DNA of 64,000 bases. It comes from Shewanella halotolerans (lineage in GTDB: Bacteria; Pseudomonadota; Gammaproteobacteria; Enterobacterales; Shewanellaceae). The notes below the pieces were generated by a model that had not been told where the DNA came from, made no database searches, and saw only the letters and a program-made list of their open reading frames with translations. Positions 52,371 through 60,542 of this stretch are shown one piece after another. How positions within the stretch are numbered: the stretch's first letter is position 1; each line of letters opens with the position of its first letter. The stretch covers positions 2,914,001 to 2,978,000 of the forward strand of contig NZ_CP080417.1 in the NCBI RefSeq assembly GCF_019457535.1. Reading direction: 5' to 3'. The position numbers and the translations under genes are program-made.

Positions 52371-52759
52371 ACAGCCTAACATTCACCCTGACCGACAAGG
52401 CCTGGCAGCAAGATCTGCTCTGCCTGGAACTGGAACAATTCATGTTGCAAAACAGCGTCCTCAAGCAGGAACGCTTCAAGGTGGTCACCTGCATCCTGGA
52501 GGCGCTTGGCAACAGCATCAAACACGCCAGCAGCGAGCTGAGTGACATCACGGTGATCCTGCACTGCGACCACGACAAGATCACCGTAGATCTGCTGGAC
52601 AGGCGCCCGCCCCATCAGACGAGCGGCGAGCCAAACTGCCCTCAGCCCATGGCAGGCTCAGGCCGCGGCCTGTGGATAATGAACAGCTGGATGGATCAGG
52701 TGAGGTTTCAACCTTCGGTGCAGGGCAGTCACCTGCGTCTCAGCCTGCTGCGCCGCTGA
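52367..52759 (+). CDS. RsbW-like serine kinase (anti-sigma-factor kinase fold)
   Basis: The 130-residue protein has a HATPase fold of the RsbW/SpoIIAB type: N-box CILEALGNSIKHAS (E-x-x-x-N), the strand pair DITVILHCDHDKITVDLLDR, and the G-box GSGRGLWIMNSWMD. Such kinases phosphorylate a STAS protein and are countered by a PP2C phosphatase. The frame continues upstream, but ATG 52367 has GGAGG eight bases upstream and overlaps the phosphatase stop by four bases (ATGA). In V. fischeri SypE and Shewanella CrsR this domain is fused to the phosphatase; here it is separate. Confidence 0.88.
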   Translation: MNSLTFTLTDKAWQQDLLCLELEQFMLQNSVLKQERFKVVTCILEALGNSIKHASSELSDITVILHCDHDKITVDLLDRRPPHQTSGEPNCPQPMAGSGRGLWIMNSWMDQVRFQPSVQGSHLRLSLLRR

Positions 52760-52771
52760 CTTTAGATCATG

Positions 52772-52803
52772 GTTTAGGCGCGCGAATAAACGCGCGCCTA
52801 AAC
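52772..52803. terminator. Perfect 13-base hairpin after the kinase gene
   Basis: GTTTAGGCGCGCG and CGCGCGCCTAAAC pair perfectly around AATAAA, 12 bases past the stop codon. No T-run follows at once, so it may end the regulatory transcript only partly or protect its 3' end. Confidence 0.6.
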
Positions 52804-52939
52804 TAGGTCAACTCCCTCTTTCTTTAAACCCGCTCGGCTTACCCCTAACCTCACCCTTCACCTCCCGCTAGTCTCTAGCCCACTCCTCTGCAGCATTCCT
52901 AAGCGATACTTTGCCTTTAGCTCACCCCAATCTCGGCAC

Positions 52940-53030
52940 AATCTCACTCCAATCTCACTCCAATCTCACTCCAATCTCACTCCAATCTCACTCCAATCTC
53001 ACTCCAATCTCACTCCAATCTCACTCCAAT
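52940..53030 (+). repeat. Eight tandem copies of an 11-bp repeat
   Basis: The unit AATCTCACTCC is repeated eight times without change (52940-53027) and is followed by a partial copy. A degenerate copy precedes it. The array lies 140-230 bases upstream of the sigma54 promoter of the STAS/export operon, with a period close to one helical turn. An open frame through it is a by-product of the repeat. Confidence 0.92.
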
Positions 53031-53040
53031 ATCGCCCAAA

Positions 53041-53082
53041 CTCGCCAATGCAAAAGCACGCAGGAGCGATGCAAATTGCAAT
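53041..53082 (+). promoter_or_regulatory. Enhancer region with LuxO-type dyad before the STAS operon
   Basis: ATGCAAATTGCAA (53069-53081) matches TTGCA-WWW-TGCAA at 12 of 13 positions. CTCGCCAATGC (53041-53051) and ATTGCAAT (53075-53082) recur upstream of the promoter at 60543 with the same distance between them (34 bases start to start). The region lies 90-130 bases before the -24 element, as expected of a sigma54 enhancer. Confidence 0.7.
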
Positions 53083-53166
53083 GCACAATTCCAAAGCCTA
53101 CGCTGACCGTCGGTATAACAAGAGCCAAAATAAGGCTAACATAATGTAATTAAAGACTTTTAAAAC

Positions 53167-53184
53167 TTGGCCTAGCTTGTGCAA
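53167..53184 (+). promoter_or_regulatory. Sigma54 promoter of the STAS/export operon
   Basis: TTGGCCTAGCTTGTGCAA has GG (53169-53170) and GC (53181-53182) with ten bases between. It resembles the promoter at 60543, sharing TTGGC and CTTGTGC. The STAS gene starts 74 bases after the -12 element. Confidence 0.82.
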
Positions 53185-53255
53185 TGTCTTAGTCGTCCAC
53201 CACCGAAACGGTGAGTGACCCTATCCACTAAGATGGCATCGCCAAGGAGTCGACT

Positions 53256-53615
53256 ATGAAATTTATCCCCTTAGCCCATCACAACGCCGCCATGGTGGTG
53301 TTGCCGAGTCAGGTGATCATGTCCCAAACCGCCACCCTGCGCATGGCCATCATCCGCCAGCTGGAGAGTGGCAGCCACAGGCTGGTCATGGATCTGAGTC
53401 AGGTGGAGTATATCGACTCCAGCGGCCTCTCTATCCTGATCTCTGTGCTGAAGAAGGCCAAGCAGCTGGGCGGTGATGTGGTGCTGCTCTCCCCAACCCC
53501 TGGGGTACGCGCCCTGATCGAGCTGACCCGGCTGCACCAGATCTTTACCCTGTTCGAAAACCGCGAGGCGGCCTGCGAATATATCTGCTCACCTGCCGCG
53601 GCCAAGGCCTCTTAG
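53256..53615 (+). CDS. STAS-domain protein, SypA-like anti-sigma-factor antagonist
   Basis: A single STAS domain of 119 residues. The strand LVMDLSQVEYIDSSGLSILISVLKKAKQLGGDVVLLSP holds the phospho-acceptor motif DSSG (Ser55/Ser56), followed by VRALIELTRLHQIFTLFENREAA. Its phosphorylation by the RsbW-like kinase and dephosphorylation by the PP2C protein would form a partner switch. V. fischeri SypA plays this part in syp-dependent biofilms. The start has AAGGAG six bases upstream. It lies 11 bases before the export gene, as first gene of the polysaccharide operon. Confidence 0.92.
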   Translation: MKFIPLAHHNAAMVVLPSQVIMSQTATLRMAIIRQLESGSHRLVMDLSQVEYIDSSGLSILISVLKKAKQLGGDVVLLSPTPGVRALIELTRLHQIFTLFENREAACEYICSPAAAKAS

Positions 53616-53626
53616 GGAGACACGCC

Positions 53627-54931
53627 ATGTTGTCATTTCAGTTCGGCGCCTATCGGCCAAAAAAGCAAGCGAGTAAGCAGCAAAGCGGCTTTTCATTAAG
53701 AGGCCATGCCTATTCGCTTTTTTTCTTGCTAACGCTCGCCTCGCTCGGCGGCTGCGTCACCCCGGCCCAGCCCAAACAGCAGGCCTTGTGTCAGCGCCAG
53801 CTTGATAGCCAGCCCCAGGATTGCCACTACTATGATGACATGGTGCCCTACAGCCGTCGCTATAGTGAGCAGGCAGAGCAAAGCAGCCCAAATCAAGACA
53901 CCCGCGGCGATCTGGTAGCCGCAGGCGGCGAGCCCCAGTTCTATTCCTTAGACAGCCTAAGCGCTCCCAGGCTGTCGGCCGGAGATCGTCTCAAGATCCA
54001 GATCCTCAACGGCGAGGAGTTTAGCGGCGATGTGGAGGTCAATGCCGACGGCTACATCTATCTGCCCTACCTCAACGCCATACGGGCGGAAGGCGTCGCC
54101 ATCCCTGAGCTGAAACAGGCGCTCAGCGACGAGCTGATAAAGGAGCAACTCATGCTGGCCGGCACGGTGCGGATCAGCATAATGCCACTGCAGTGGGGGG
54201 CGATTAATATTCGCGTCTCAGGCGCCGTCTATGAACCTGGGCAACACAAGATCAATCGCCACAGCGAGGTGGATATCGCCGAGCAGCACGCCAACTTTCA
54301 TGGCGATAACGCCCAAGGTCGCAGCCTGACCAAGGCGCTGCGCTCCTCTGGCGGCGTGCGCCCCGACGCCGACATACGCCAGGTGGTGCTCACCCGTCAG
54401 GGCAAACAGTATCGGCTGGATCTTAGCGGCATCCTCAGCGGCAAGGAGGTCGACAACCTCATCTTGATGTCCGGGGACCATATTTATGTGCCTGAGACCC
54501 ACTATTTCGACGACAGCCTGGCGCGCCCGTCGCAGATCACCATTCCGGGGATCCGGGTGTTTATCTCTAACCTGACCCAACCGGCCAGCAGCAACTCTCA
54601 GTCGGCGGTGGATACCGAGGCGACCCGCTTTCCCTATGGCACCCGGCTGCTGAGCGGTGCCATCGCCGCCAACTGCATGGGCGGCGCCCAGAGCACCAAT
54701 GCCTCACGCCACGTGATACTGATCACCAAGAATCCCATGAGCGAGCAGATAGATGTGGTGGAGCGCTCTCTGAGCAGCCTCATCAGCCACTCCTATCAAC
54801 CCGAGATCAATCCCGTGTTGCTGCCGGGTGACGGCCTGGCCTGCTACGACTCCCGCGTCACCAATCTTCGCGAGGTCGCCCGCACCCTGACGGATCTCTT
54901 GGTACCCGTCAGCCTGTTAGGCCTGCTTTAA
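53627..54931 (+). CDS. Polysaccharide export lipoprotein, Wza/SypC-like
   Basis: This outer-membrane secretin-like protein exports polysaccharide. An extended basic N-terminus (about 40 residues) precedes a lipoprotein signal, FFLLTLASLGGCVTP. The poly-export domain is LSAGDRLKIQILNGEEFSGDVEVNADGYIYLPYLNAIRAEGVAIPELKQAL. SLBB-like parts follow (INIRVSGAVYEPGQHKI, then RSLTKALRSSGGVRPDADIRQVVLTRQGKQYRLDL). The C-terminus is hydrophobic (LTDLLVPVSLLGLL), fitting an outer-membrane helix. The long N-terminal region is unusual and could mean a start further downstream, but the ATG at 53627 has GGGAG upstream. Confidence 0.9.
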   Translation: MLSFQFGAYRPKKQASKQQSGFSLRGHAYSLFFLLTLASLGGCVTPAQPKQQALCQRQLDSQPQDCHYYDDMVPYSRRYSEQAEQSSPNQDTRGDLVAAGGEPQFYSLDSLSAPRLSAGDRLKIQILNGEEFSGDVEVNADGYIYLPYLNAIRAEGVAIPELKQALSDELIKEQLMLAGTVRISIMPLQWGAINIRVSGAVYEPGQHKINRHSEVDIAEQHANFHGDNAQGRSLTKALRSSGGVRPDADIRQVVLTRQGKQYRLDLSGILSGKEVDNLILMSGDHIYVPETHYFDDSLARPSQITIPGIRVFISNLTQPASSNSQSAVDTEATRFPYGTRLLSGAIAANCMGGAQSTNASRHVILITKNPMSEQIDVVERSLSSLISHSYQPEINPVLLPGDGLACYDSRVTNLREVARTLTDLLVPVSLLGLL

Positions 54932-54947
54932 CCGGTAAAGGATGACC

Positions 54948-56363
54948 ATGATGACCACGCCAGCCGCCCCTTCCAGCCTTGCCAAACTAAAGCACTTCCT
55001 GGTGACTGGCAGCAAGATGCCCCTCAACCGACGTCGCTGGGTCTACATCAAGACGGCCCTGGGCGCACTGGCGCTGATCTGGGGTCTGGTAGGGCTGTTT
55101 CTGCTGTTGGCGCCGCCGCGTTACGTGAGCAAGTGGACCCTTATTCTCCCCGGCGCCGGCGCCGGGGCTCAGGTGAGCCTGGACAGCATAGGCCACGCCA
55201 GCAGCTCATCAAGCTCTCCCTATCTCAGCAGCGCCATAGATCCCAGAGAAAACTACAAGGCGCTGGCCAACAGCGAGGTGCTGCTCGCCGCCGCAGCCAT
55301 CAGCCTGAGCCTAGCTCCCGGCGAACTGGGCAAACCTAAGCTTAAGCTGCCCAATCAGACCGGGCTGATGGAGTTTAGCCTGGTCAGTCGCGACGCCAAT
55401 AGCGCCCAGCAGAAGGCCTGGGCCCACTACCATGCCCTGCAGCGCCTGCTCGAGACCCTGAGGGAAGATGAGATCAGCCAGCGGGAAAACGGCATCAAGC
55501 TGGGGATCGAGGGCTTTGCCCAGAAGGTGAGCCTGAGCCAGCAGAAGATCCTCGCCTTTCAGTCAGAGATAGGTTTGGTGTCGCTGGATCAATTCAAGGA
55601 GCTGGCGCTGACCATAGAGCGGCTGCGTCACAAGCGGGTGACTATGGTCGCCAAACAGCAGGGAATGCTCGCCAGCCGCGGCCAGCTGCAGGCCCATCTG
55701 GCGCTCTCGCCGGAGCAGGCGGCGGACTTACTCAAGCTTAAGAATGACCAGCTGTTTCAGCAGTTACTTGTGCTCTACACGGACGCCACCACTATGCTGG
55801 CCAAATTCGGCGGTCAATACGGCAACAAGCACCCTCAGGTGGTCACCCAGCGCCACCAGCAACAGACACTGTTTGCCTCGCTGCAGCGTCGCTGCCAGCA
55901 CCTGCTTGGCTACCGCGACGATGAGCTGATGCTAAAGCTGTCCGCCGACGATCTCGACAGCCGGGCGCAGCTGATGCAGCAGCTACTCAACCTCTCCACC
56001 GAGGTGCAGGGGCTGACTCAAGAGATCGCCACCTTAGATGAACAGATCGCCAACTGGAACGATCGCCTGGCCCACAGCAACGACGATGCGGCTAAGCTCG
56101 AGGATCTCCACCGGGAACATCAGCTCGCCACGGCGGTGTTTACCTCGGCCTTGGCCAAGATGGATGTGGGTAAGGCCGACATCTACTCGGCCTATCCCTT
56201 GGTGCAGCTGCTGGCGGCCCCCAGCCTACCCCTCAAACAAGATCCCATGCACAAACTCCTGGCGCTGATCGGCGGCGCCCTCAGCTCTCTCATGACAATC
56301 GGAGGCCTGGCGGTATTATGGATACGCAAACCTATCATGCAGCGAATAGTGACGAAAAGTTAG
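54948..56363 (+). CDS. Polysaccharide chain-length / co-polymerase protein
   Basis: The Wzz/GumC-type layout is clear: a membrane segment near residues 36-56 (ALGALALIWGLVGLFLLLAPPRYVSKWTLILPG), a long periplasmic coiled-coil region, and a second membrane segment near the C-terminus (LLALIGGALSSLMTIGGLAVLWI). The P-x-L-P-x-x-P-like motif before segment 2 reads LLAAPSLPLKQDP. There is no tyrosine kinase domain (no Walker A), unlike Wzc. It sets polymer length and links the polymerase to the export channel. The start at 54948 has AAAGG six bases upstream. Confidence 0.87.
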   Translation: MMTTPAAPSSLAKLKHFLVTGSKMPLNRRRWVYIKTALGALALIWGLVGLFLLLAPPRYVSKWTLILPGAGAGAQVSLDSIGHASSSSSSPYLSSAIDPRENYKALANSEVLLAAAAISLSLAPGELGKPKLKLPNQTGLMEFSLVSRDANSAQQKAWAHYHALQRLLETLREDEISQRENGIKLGIEGFAQKVSLSQQKILAFQSEIGLVSLDQFKELALTIERLRHKRVTMVAKQQGMLASRGQLQAHLALSPEQAADLLKLKNDQLFQQLLVLYTDATTMLAKFGGQYGNKHPQVVTQRHQQQTLFASLQRRCQHLLGYRDDELMLKLSADDLDSRAQLMQQLLNLSTEVQGLTQEIATLDEQIANWNDRLAHSNDDAAKLEDLHREHQLATAVFTSALAKMDVGKADIYSAYPLVQLLAAPSLPLKQDPMHKLLALIGGALSSLMTIGGLAVLWIRKPIMQRIVTKS

Positions 56364-57622
56364 TCTACAAGGCGATCACCTGGACCTATGGCTTCTGGCT
56401 GCTGGGCGCCATGTATCTGGTCGCTCCCGTGATCGGCTGGGTCTTGCTGCTGCGCATGCTCAAACGTTACACCTTCGATGGCGCCCACTATCGCATCTCC
56501 ATGGCGCAGAAGGCTTGGCTGCTGGGGATGTTCGTCATGTTGCTGGTGCTGATCATCGGCCATCTGGAGCAGGCCCTGGGGATCCCTAAGCTGATAAAAT
56601 CTTCCATCGGCTGGGCCAAGGGCTGGGCGCTGATCGCCATCTTCCCCCTGTTGGGAGCACTCGATATTCGCCCCAGTATTATCTATCGCGCCCTCTGTGT
56701 GGTAGGCAAACACACCCTAATGCTGCTACCGCTGTTTGTGATCGCCTGGCTGATAAAACTCCCCAGCACCCTATACGTGTCGCCCCTGAGCATAGTGGGC
56801 GGCCCAGGGCCCGAGTTCTTCAGCGTCAGCCTCTACGAGATAGACCCGGGTAGCGGCACCCCGCGCTGGCGCCTGTTCACCCCTTGGGCGCCTGCGCTCG
56901 GGCTGATGGGCAACCTAGTCAGCCTAGGGGCCTTACAGGAGTTAACCCCTAAGTTTCGCCGTTATGGCCTGGGCGGCGGCCTGATGATGATCCTCATCTC
57001 CCAGTCGCGCCTCGCCATCATCTGTTATCTGTTTATCCTGGGCTTCTTTGCCCTCATCCGCTGGCATCGCTCCCCCTGGCTCTACCTGCTCGCCAGCCCA
57101 GTCACTTTGCTAGGCGGCATGGTGGGCACACAGGTTATCGAATCCATCGACAATACGATTCATGCGGTAAAGGCCGCCAGGGCGGGCTCCACCCGGGTGC
57201 GTCAGGAGCTTGCTAACATCGCCCTGGAGCGCTGGGCCAATGAGGCTGTGCTCTGGGGCCATGGCATCGTCGAGCGCGGCCCTCATCTGGTGGAATATAT
57301 GCCCATCGGCTCCCACCACACCTGGTATGGTCTGCTGTTTGTCAAAGGTATAGTCGGCGCTATCGCCCTGGCCCTGCCCCTGGGTATCGGCATCTTAAGC
57401 CTGCTCAGACCCGCCCTTAACTGTCCCCTGTGCGCCACCGCCCTGGCGTTTCTTAGCATGTTGCTCCTCTATACCTTCGGCGAGAACCTGGAGATCTTGG
57501 CCTACCTCTTCTGGCCCGGCCTCATCTTGGTAGGGCTGGCCCACAAACAGGCCGCCAAGGACGATCAAATCGGCTCCCAGACAGAGACGGCCACGCCTGC
57601 GACGGCTAGCCAGCCGATCTAG
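56318..57622 (+). CDS. O-antigen polymerase/ligase-like membrane protein
   Basis: The protein has about ten membrane segments and a large periplasmic loop (residues 140-190, LYVSPLSIVGGPGPEFFSVSLYEIDPGSG...). A cytoplasmic/periplasmic motif AARAGSTRVRQELANIALERWANEAVLWGHGIVERGPHLVEYMPIGSHHTWYGLLFVKGIVGAI fits the Wzy_C/WaaL group (R-x-x-L-x-x-A, H-x-x-Y). It presumably polymerises repeat units. The start lies 46 bases inside the preceding gene, so the two are translationally coupled. GGAGG lies 12 bases upstream, rather far. Confidence 0.83.
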   Translation: MDTQTYHAANSDEKLVYKAITWTYGFWLLGAMYLVAPVIGWVLLLRMLKRYTFDGAHYRISMAQKAWLLGMFVMLLVLIIGHLEQALGIPKLIKSSIGWAKGWALIAIFPLLGALDIRPSIIYRALCVVGKHTLMLLPLFVIAWLIKLPSTLYVSPLSIVGGPGPEFFSVSLYEIDPGSGTPRWRLFTPWAPALGLMGNLVSLGALQELTPKFRRYGLGGGLMMILISQSRLAIICYLFILGFFALIRWHRSPWLYLLASPVTLLGGMVGTQVIESIDNTIHAVKAARAGSTRVRQELANIALERWANEAVLWGHGIVERGPHLVEYMPIGSHHTWYGLLFVKGIVGAIALALPLGIGILSLLRPALNCPLCATALAFLSMLLLYTFGENLEILAYLFWPGLILVGLAHKQAAKDDQIGSQTETATPATASQPI

Positions 57623-57685
57623 GCACTTAATTGAAAAATTGAAAATGAAGACACAAGGCAAAATGCGAACACTACGTCAGCTGCT

Positions 57686-57698
57686 TTGCAAAATGCCT
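57686..57698 (+). promoter_or_regulatory. LuxO-type dyad upstream of the flippase gene
   Basis: TTGCAAAATGCCT matches TTGCA-WWW-TGCAA at 11 of 13 positions. A perfect -24 element TGGCAC (57796-57801) lies 110 bases downstream but is paired with a poor -12 element (GTGAA), so a sigma54 promoter here is uncertain. Confidence 0.35.
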
Positions 57699-57903
57699 CC
57701 CAGGGAGTATTGCCGCGATAGCGCCTCTTAGATGAAAAGATAAATACCAGATTAAAAACAATTAGTTAGTTATTTAACGATGTGATTTAAAAATGTGGCA
57801 CAGATAGTGAAATGACCAGGAGAGATGTAAAGCTCGTAGCAAGGCAGGTCAACTCGACAACAGCCGCGGCGGAAATGGCGCAGGACGCACAAGGGGAAAT
57901 CAG

Positions 57904-59202
57904 ATGAACAACATAACCCATCTCTTTATCAGACTCTCAGAGCAGCACCTCGCCAACGCCCTCTTCTGGCTGGGCTCGGCGCAAGTCTTTGGCCGTATCG
58001 TCAGACTGGGCGCGAGCATCATCATCGCCAGGCTGCTGACCCCAGAGGTGTTTGGAGAGGTCGCCATCATACTCACCTGCTTCGAGCTGCTGGTCACCCC
58101 AACCCGGCGCATCAGCTCGGCGGCGTTGATCAAGATGGATAGCTCAGACTATATTGCCAGCCTGGGCAGCGCCAACCGTCTCAATTGGATCGCCTGCCTG
58201 AGCGCCTTAACCATCATGTGCCTGCTGAGCCTTCCCCTGAGCCTCTACTATCACAAACCCAACCTCATAGCCCCCATGTTATTGATGGCCAGTAGCTATC
58301 TGTTGCTGCCCTTTGGCATGCTGTACGCGGCGCAGAACCTCAAACATAACCGCATGCGAATCGTCGGCCGCGCCGTGCTGTGGCAGACGCTGTTCGATGG
58401 CGCGCTCACTGCCTTTTTAGCCCTCTTCGGCCTAGGCATCTGGGCCATCATAGTACCTAAGGTGTTGGCCGTCCTCGTCTGGATCTGGGTGCACAGGCAA
58501 GACAACCCACTGCCATATCACAGAGGTATTAAACCCAGCTCGCTACCAGCAGGCATGACAACACCGCAGATGGCGCGCTTCGGCGTGCAGATAGGCCTTA
58601 GCGATCTGCTGCTCTTTTTGCGCCAGAACATAGACTATCTATTGATCGGCTACCTGCTGGGCGTCGAGGCGCTGGGCATCTATTTCTTTGCCTTCAACGC
58701 CAGCCTGGGGATCAGCATGGGGCTTATCCAGAGCTACGGCACGGCGCTCTACTCACACCTGTGCGCCGGCGAGGATAAGGCCACTCACTACCTTAAATCC
58801 CTGAAATTAATCGCCGGGATCAGCTTGCCGATCATCACGTTACAGGCGCTGCTGGCCCCCTGGTATCTGCCCTTGGTGTATGGCCAGCAATGGATAGATG
58901 CCGGCGCCCTGCCCATCTTCCTGCTGCTCTGCCTAAGCGGTCTCACCCGTCCCCTCGGTGAGGCCGCCAGCCAGCTGTTGATCGCCCTGGGCAAGAGCCG
59001 ATTCAACCTCATCAGCAACGGCGCCTTTACCGCGCTGCTGATGCTGGGCATCTTGCTCGCCAGTCCATGGGGATTGGTCGGTATCGCCACGGCGGTACTC
59101 GCCCTGCACCTCATTGTACTGCCCCTGTTTTCCCTCTATCTATACCTCAGCTTGCCCGCCTTCGCGCCGTCGAGCCCTAGCCTTCAAGGAGAGTCATTAT
59201 GA
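57904..59202 (+). CDS. Polysaccharide flippase, Wzx/SypK-like
   Basis: A 12-14 segment MATE/Wzx-type protein. It begins LANALFWLGSAQVFGRIVRLGASIIIARLLTPEVFGEVAIIL, the common flippase start, and contains RFGVQIGLSDLLLFLRQNIDYLLIGYLLGVEALGIYFFAFN. It should move the lipid-linked repeat unit across the inner membrane. The stop overlaps the next start by four bases (ATGA). The 281-base gap before it holds a LuxO-type dyad. Confidence 0.9.
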   Translation: MNNITHLFIRLSEQHLANALFWLGSAQVFGRIVRLGASIIIARLLTPEVFGEVAIILTCFELLVTPTRRISSAALIKMDSSDYIASLGSANRLNWIACLSALTIMCLLSLPLSLYYHKPNLIAPMLLMASSYLLLPFGMLYAAQNLKHNRMRIVGRAVLWQTLFDGALTAFLALFGLGIWAIIVPKVLAVLVWIWVHRQDNPLPYHRGIKPSSLPAGMTTPQMARFGVQIGLSDLLLFLRQNIDYLLIGYLLGVEALGIYFFAFNASLGISMGLIQSYGTALYSHLCAGEDKATHYLKSLKLIAGISLPIITLQALLAPWYLPLVYGQQWIDAGALPIFLLLCLSGLTRPLGEAASQLLIALGKSRFNLISNGAFTALLMLGILLASPWGLVGIATAVLALHLIVLPLFSLYLYLSLPAFAPSSPSLQGESL

Positions 59203-60245
59203 GTCCTACCGTTTCCGTTGTGATGCCCGTCTACAATGTGCAGGCCTTCGTGGGTGAGGCGATCGAATCTGTGCTCGCCCAGCGTTATACCGACTTCGAG
59301 CTGATCTTGGTCAACGACTGCGCCACAGATAACAGCCTCAAGATCTGTCAGCAGGTGCAAGACAGGCGGGTGCGCATAGTGCAGCACAAGGTCAACAAGG
59401 GGCTGGCCGCCGCCCGCAACACGGGCGTGCGTCACGCCATCGGCAAGTATGTGGCCTTTCTCGATTCCGACGACAAGTGGCACCCCGACAAGCTGGCACG
59501 CCATGTGGAGCATCTGGACAGACACCCCTTGGTAGGGATTAGTTTCTCCCGCTCCGCCTTCATGGAACATGACGGCACCCCGACAAACTTCTATCAGATG
59601 CCCCAGTTGAACGGCATAGACGTGGCCCACCTCCTGTGCCGTAACCCGGTCGGCAACGGCTCGGCGCCAGTGATCCGCCGCGAGACCCTGAATGCCATCC
59701 GCTTTCAAATCCGCGACGGCGAAGGTCTGCAGAGCTGCTATTTCGACGAGAGTTTTCGCCAGTCGGAAGATATCGAGTGCTGGCTGCGAATTGTTGCCAC
59801 CACCAGCTGGTTGATGGCAGGGATCCCCGAGCCGCTCACCTACTATCGTCTTAACCCTGCCGGGCTGTCGGCGGACGTCAACAAGCAGCTGGCCTCCTGG
59901 GAGAAGATGATCACCAAGGCGCGCCTGTTTGCCCCTAAGGTGCTGAAACAGCACGAGCGTCACGCTCGCGGCTATCAGCTGCGCTACCTGGCGCGCCAAT
60001 CGATCCGCAGCGGTAACGGCAAGATGGCGGTGCACATGGTTAACCGCGCGCTGATCCACGCGCCGCAGATCTTGCTAAAGGAGACGGGACGCACCCTCAC
60101 CACCCTAGGCGCCGCCTACCTGTTATGGCTGCTGCCTAAGCCCCTGTACCAGGCCTGCGAGCAGCTGGGGCAGGAGATCATTGGCAGGCGTCAGCGCCAG
60201 CGGATCGCCAAAGATGGGGTCAAGGGGTCGCTTATCTCTCAGTAA
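59199..60245 (+). CDS. Family 2 glycosyltransferase
   Basis: The GT-A fold is plain: SVVMPVYNVQAFVGEAIESVLAQRYTDFELILVNDCATDNSLKIC, GLAAARNTGVRHAIGKYVAFLDSDDKWHPDKL (D-x-D as DSDD), and the acceptor-side ED motif FRQSEDIECWLRI. It adds one sugar to the growing repeat unit; donor and acceptor are unknown. The C-terminal 100 residues are helical and basic. It overlaps the flippase gene. Confidence 0.92.
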   Translation: MSPTVSVVMPVYNVQAFVGEAIESVLAQRYTDFELILVNDCATDNSLKICQQVQDRRVRIVQHKVNKGLAAARNTGVRHAIGKYVAFLDSDDKWHPDKLARHVEHLDRHPLVGISFSRSAFMEHDGTPTNFYQMPQLNGIDVAHLLCRNPVGNGSAPVIRRETLNAIRFQIRDGEGLQSCYFDESFRQSEDIECWLRIVATTSWLMAGIPEPLTYYRLNPAGLSADVNKQLASWEKMITKARLFAPKVLKQHERHARGYQLRYLARQSIRSGNGKMAVHMVNRALIHAPQILLKETGRTLTTLGAAYLLWLLPKPLYQACEQLGQEIIGRRQRQRIAKDGVKGSLISQ

Positions 60246-60283
60246 CTGTTTTCACAGTAACAGTTTCACAGTAAGCGTTTTTC
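60229..60283 (+). terminator. Terminator at the end of the glycosyltransferase gene
   Basis: CGCTTA (60229-60234) and TAAGCG (60272-60277) enclose an inner hairpin ACTGT-TTTC-ACAGT and are followed by TTTTTC. The hairpin overlaps the stop codon of the gene. The long loop makes the call moderate. Confidence 0.5.
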
Positions 60284-60409
60284 ATCACTGCGTCGCCCAC
60301 TGCCAGCATGAGTGGGCGGCTCCTTTTCAACTGAGCAAAGCAATACAGCTTAGACACAGTGACAAGTCTGCTAATACCTGACTAATGCCTAGTTAAAGCC
60401 TAGCTATAC

Positions 60410-60451
60410 CTCGCCAATGCCTTGCAATTGCTAAACGGAAAGAATTGCAAT
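60410..60451 (+). promoter_or_regulatory. Enhancer-like element before the fusion gene
   Basis: CTCGCCAATGC (60410-60420) and ATTGCAAT (60444-60451) are the same two blocks, at the same 34-base offset, as at 53041-53082. A further TTGCAATTGC lies between them. The elements lie 95-135 bases before the sigma54 core at 60543. The 390-base gap (60246-60636) has no coding frame. Confidence 0.65.
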
Positions 60452-60542
60452 ACGCGATGCAGGGCGCAATCCGCCCCACTTCAAGATGCGAAAAGACAGC
60501 AAGCAAAAACACTAACCACATGTTTTACAACAGATATTAAAA

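Noticed and set aside
52911..53144. 77-codon open frame with repeated N-L-T-P-I-S-L-Q-S-H-S
   Set aside because: It is produced by the 11-bp tandem repeat (three units make 33 bases, 11 codons), has no ribosome site, and overlaps the enhancer region of the STAS operon.
57796..57811. Sigma54 promoter before the flippase gene (TGGCAC-N5-GTGAA)
   Set aside because: The -24 element is perfect and a LuxO-type dyad lies 110 bases upstream, but the -12 GC is missing. It is mentioned only as a weak candidate and not listed as a promoter.
59184..60059. 291-codon antisense frame over the glycosyltransferase gene
   Set aside because: It is a shadow of a well-supported GT2 gene in high-GC DNA; the His/Gln/Val-rich translation has no family features. 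The same applies to long antisense frames at 3978-4745, 30168-30944 and 47565-48266.
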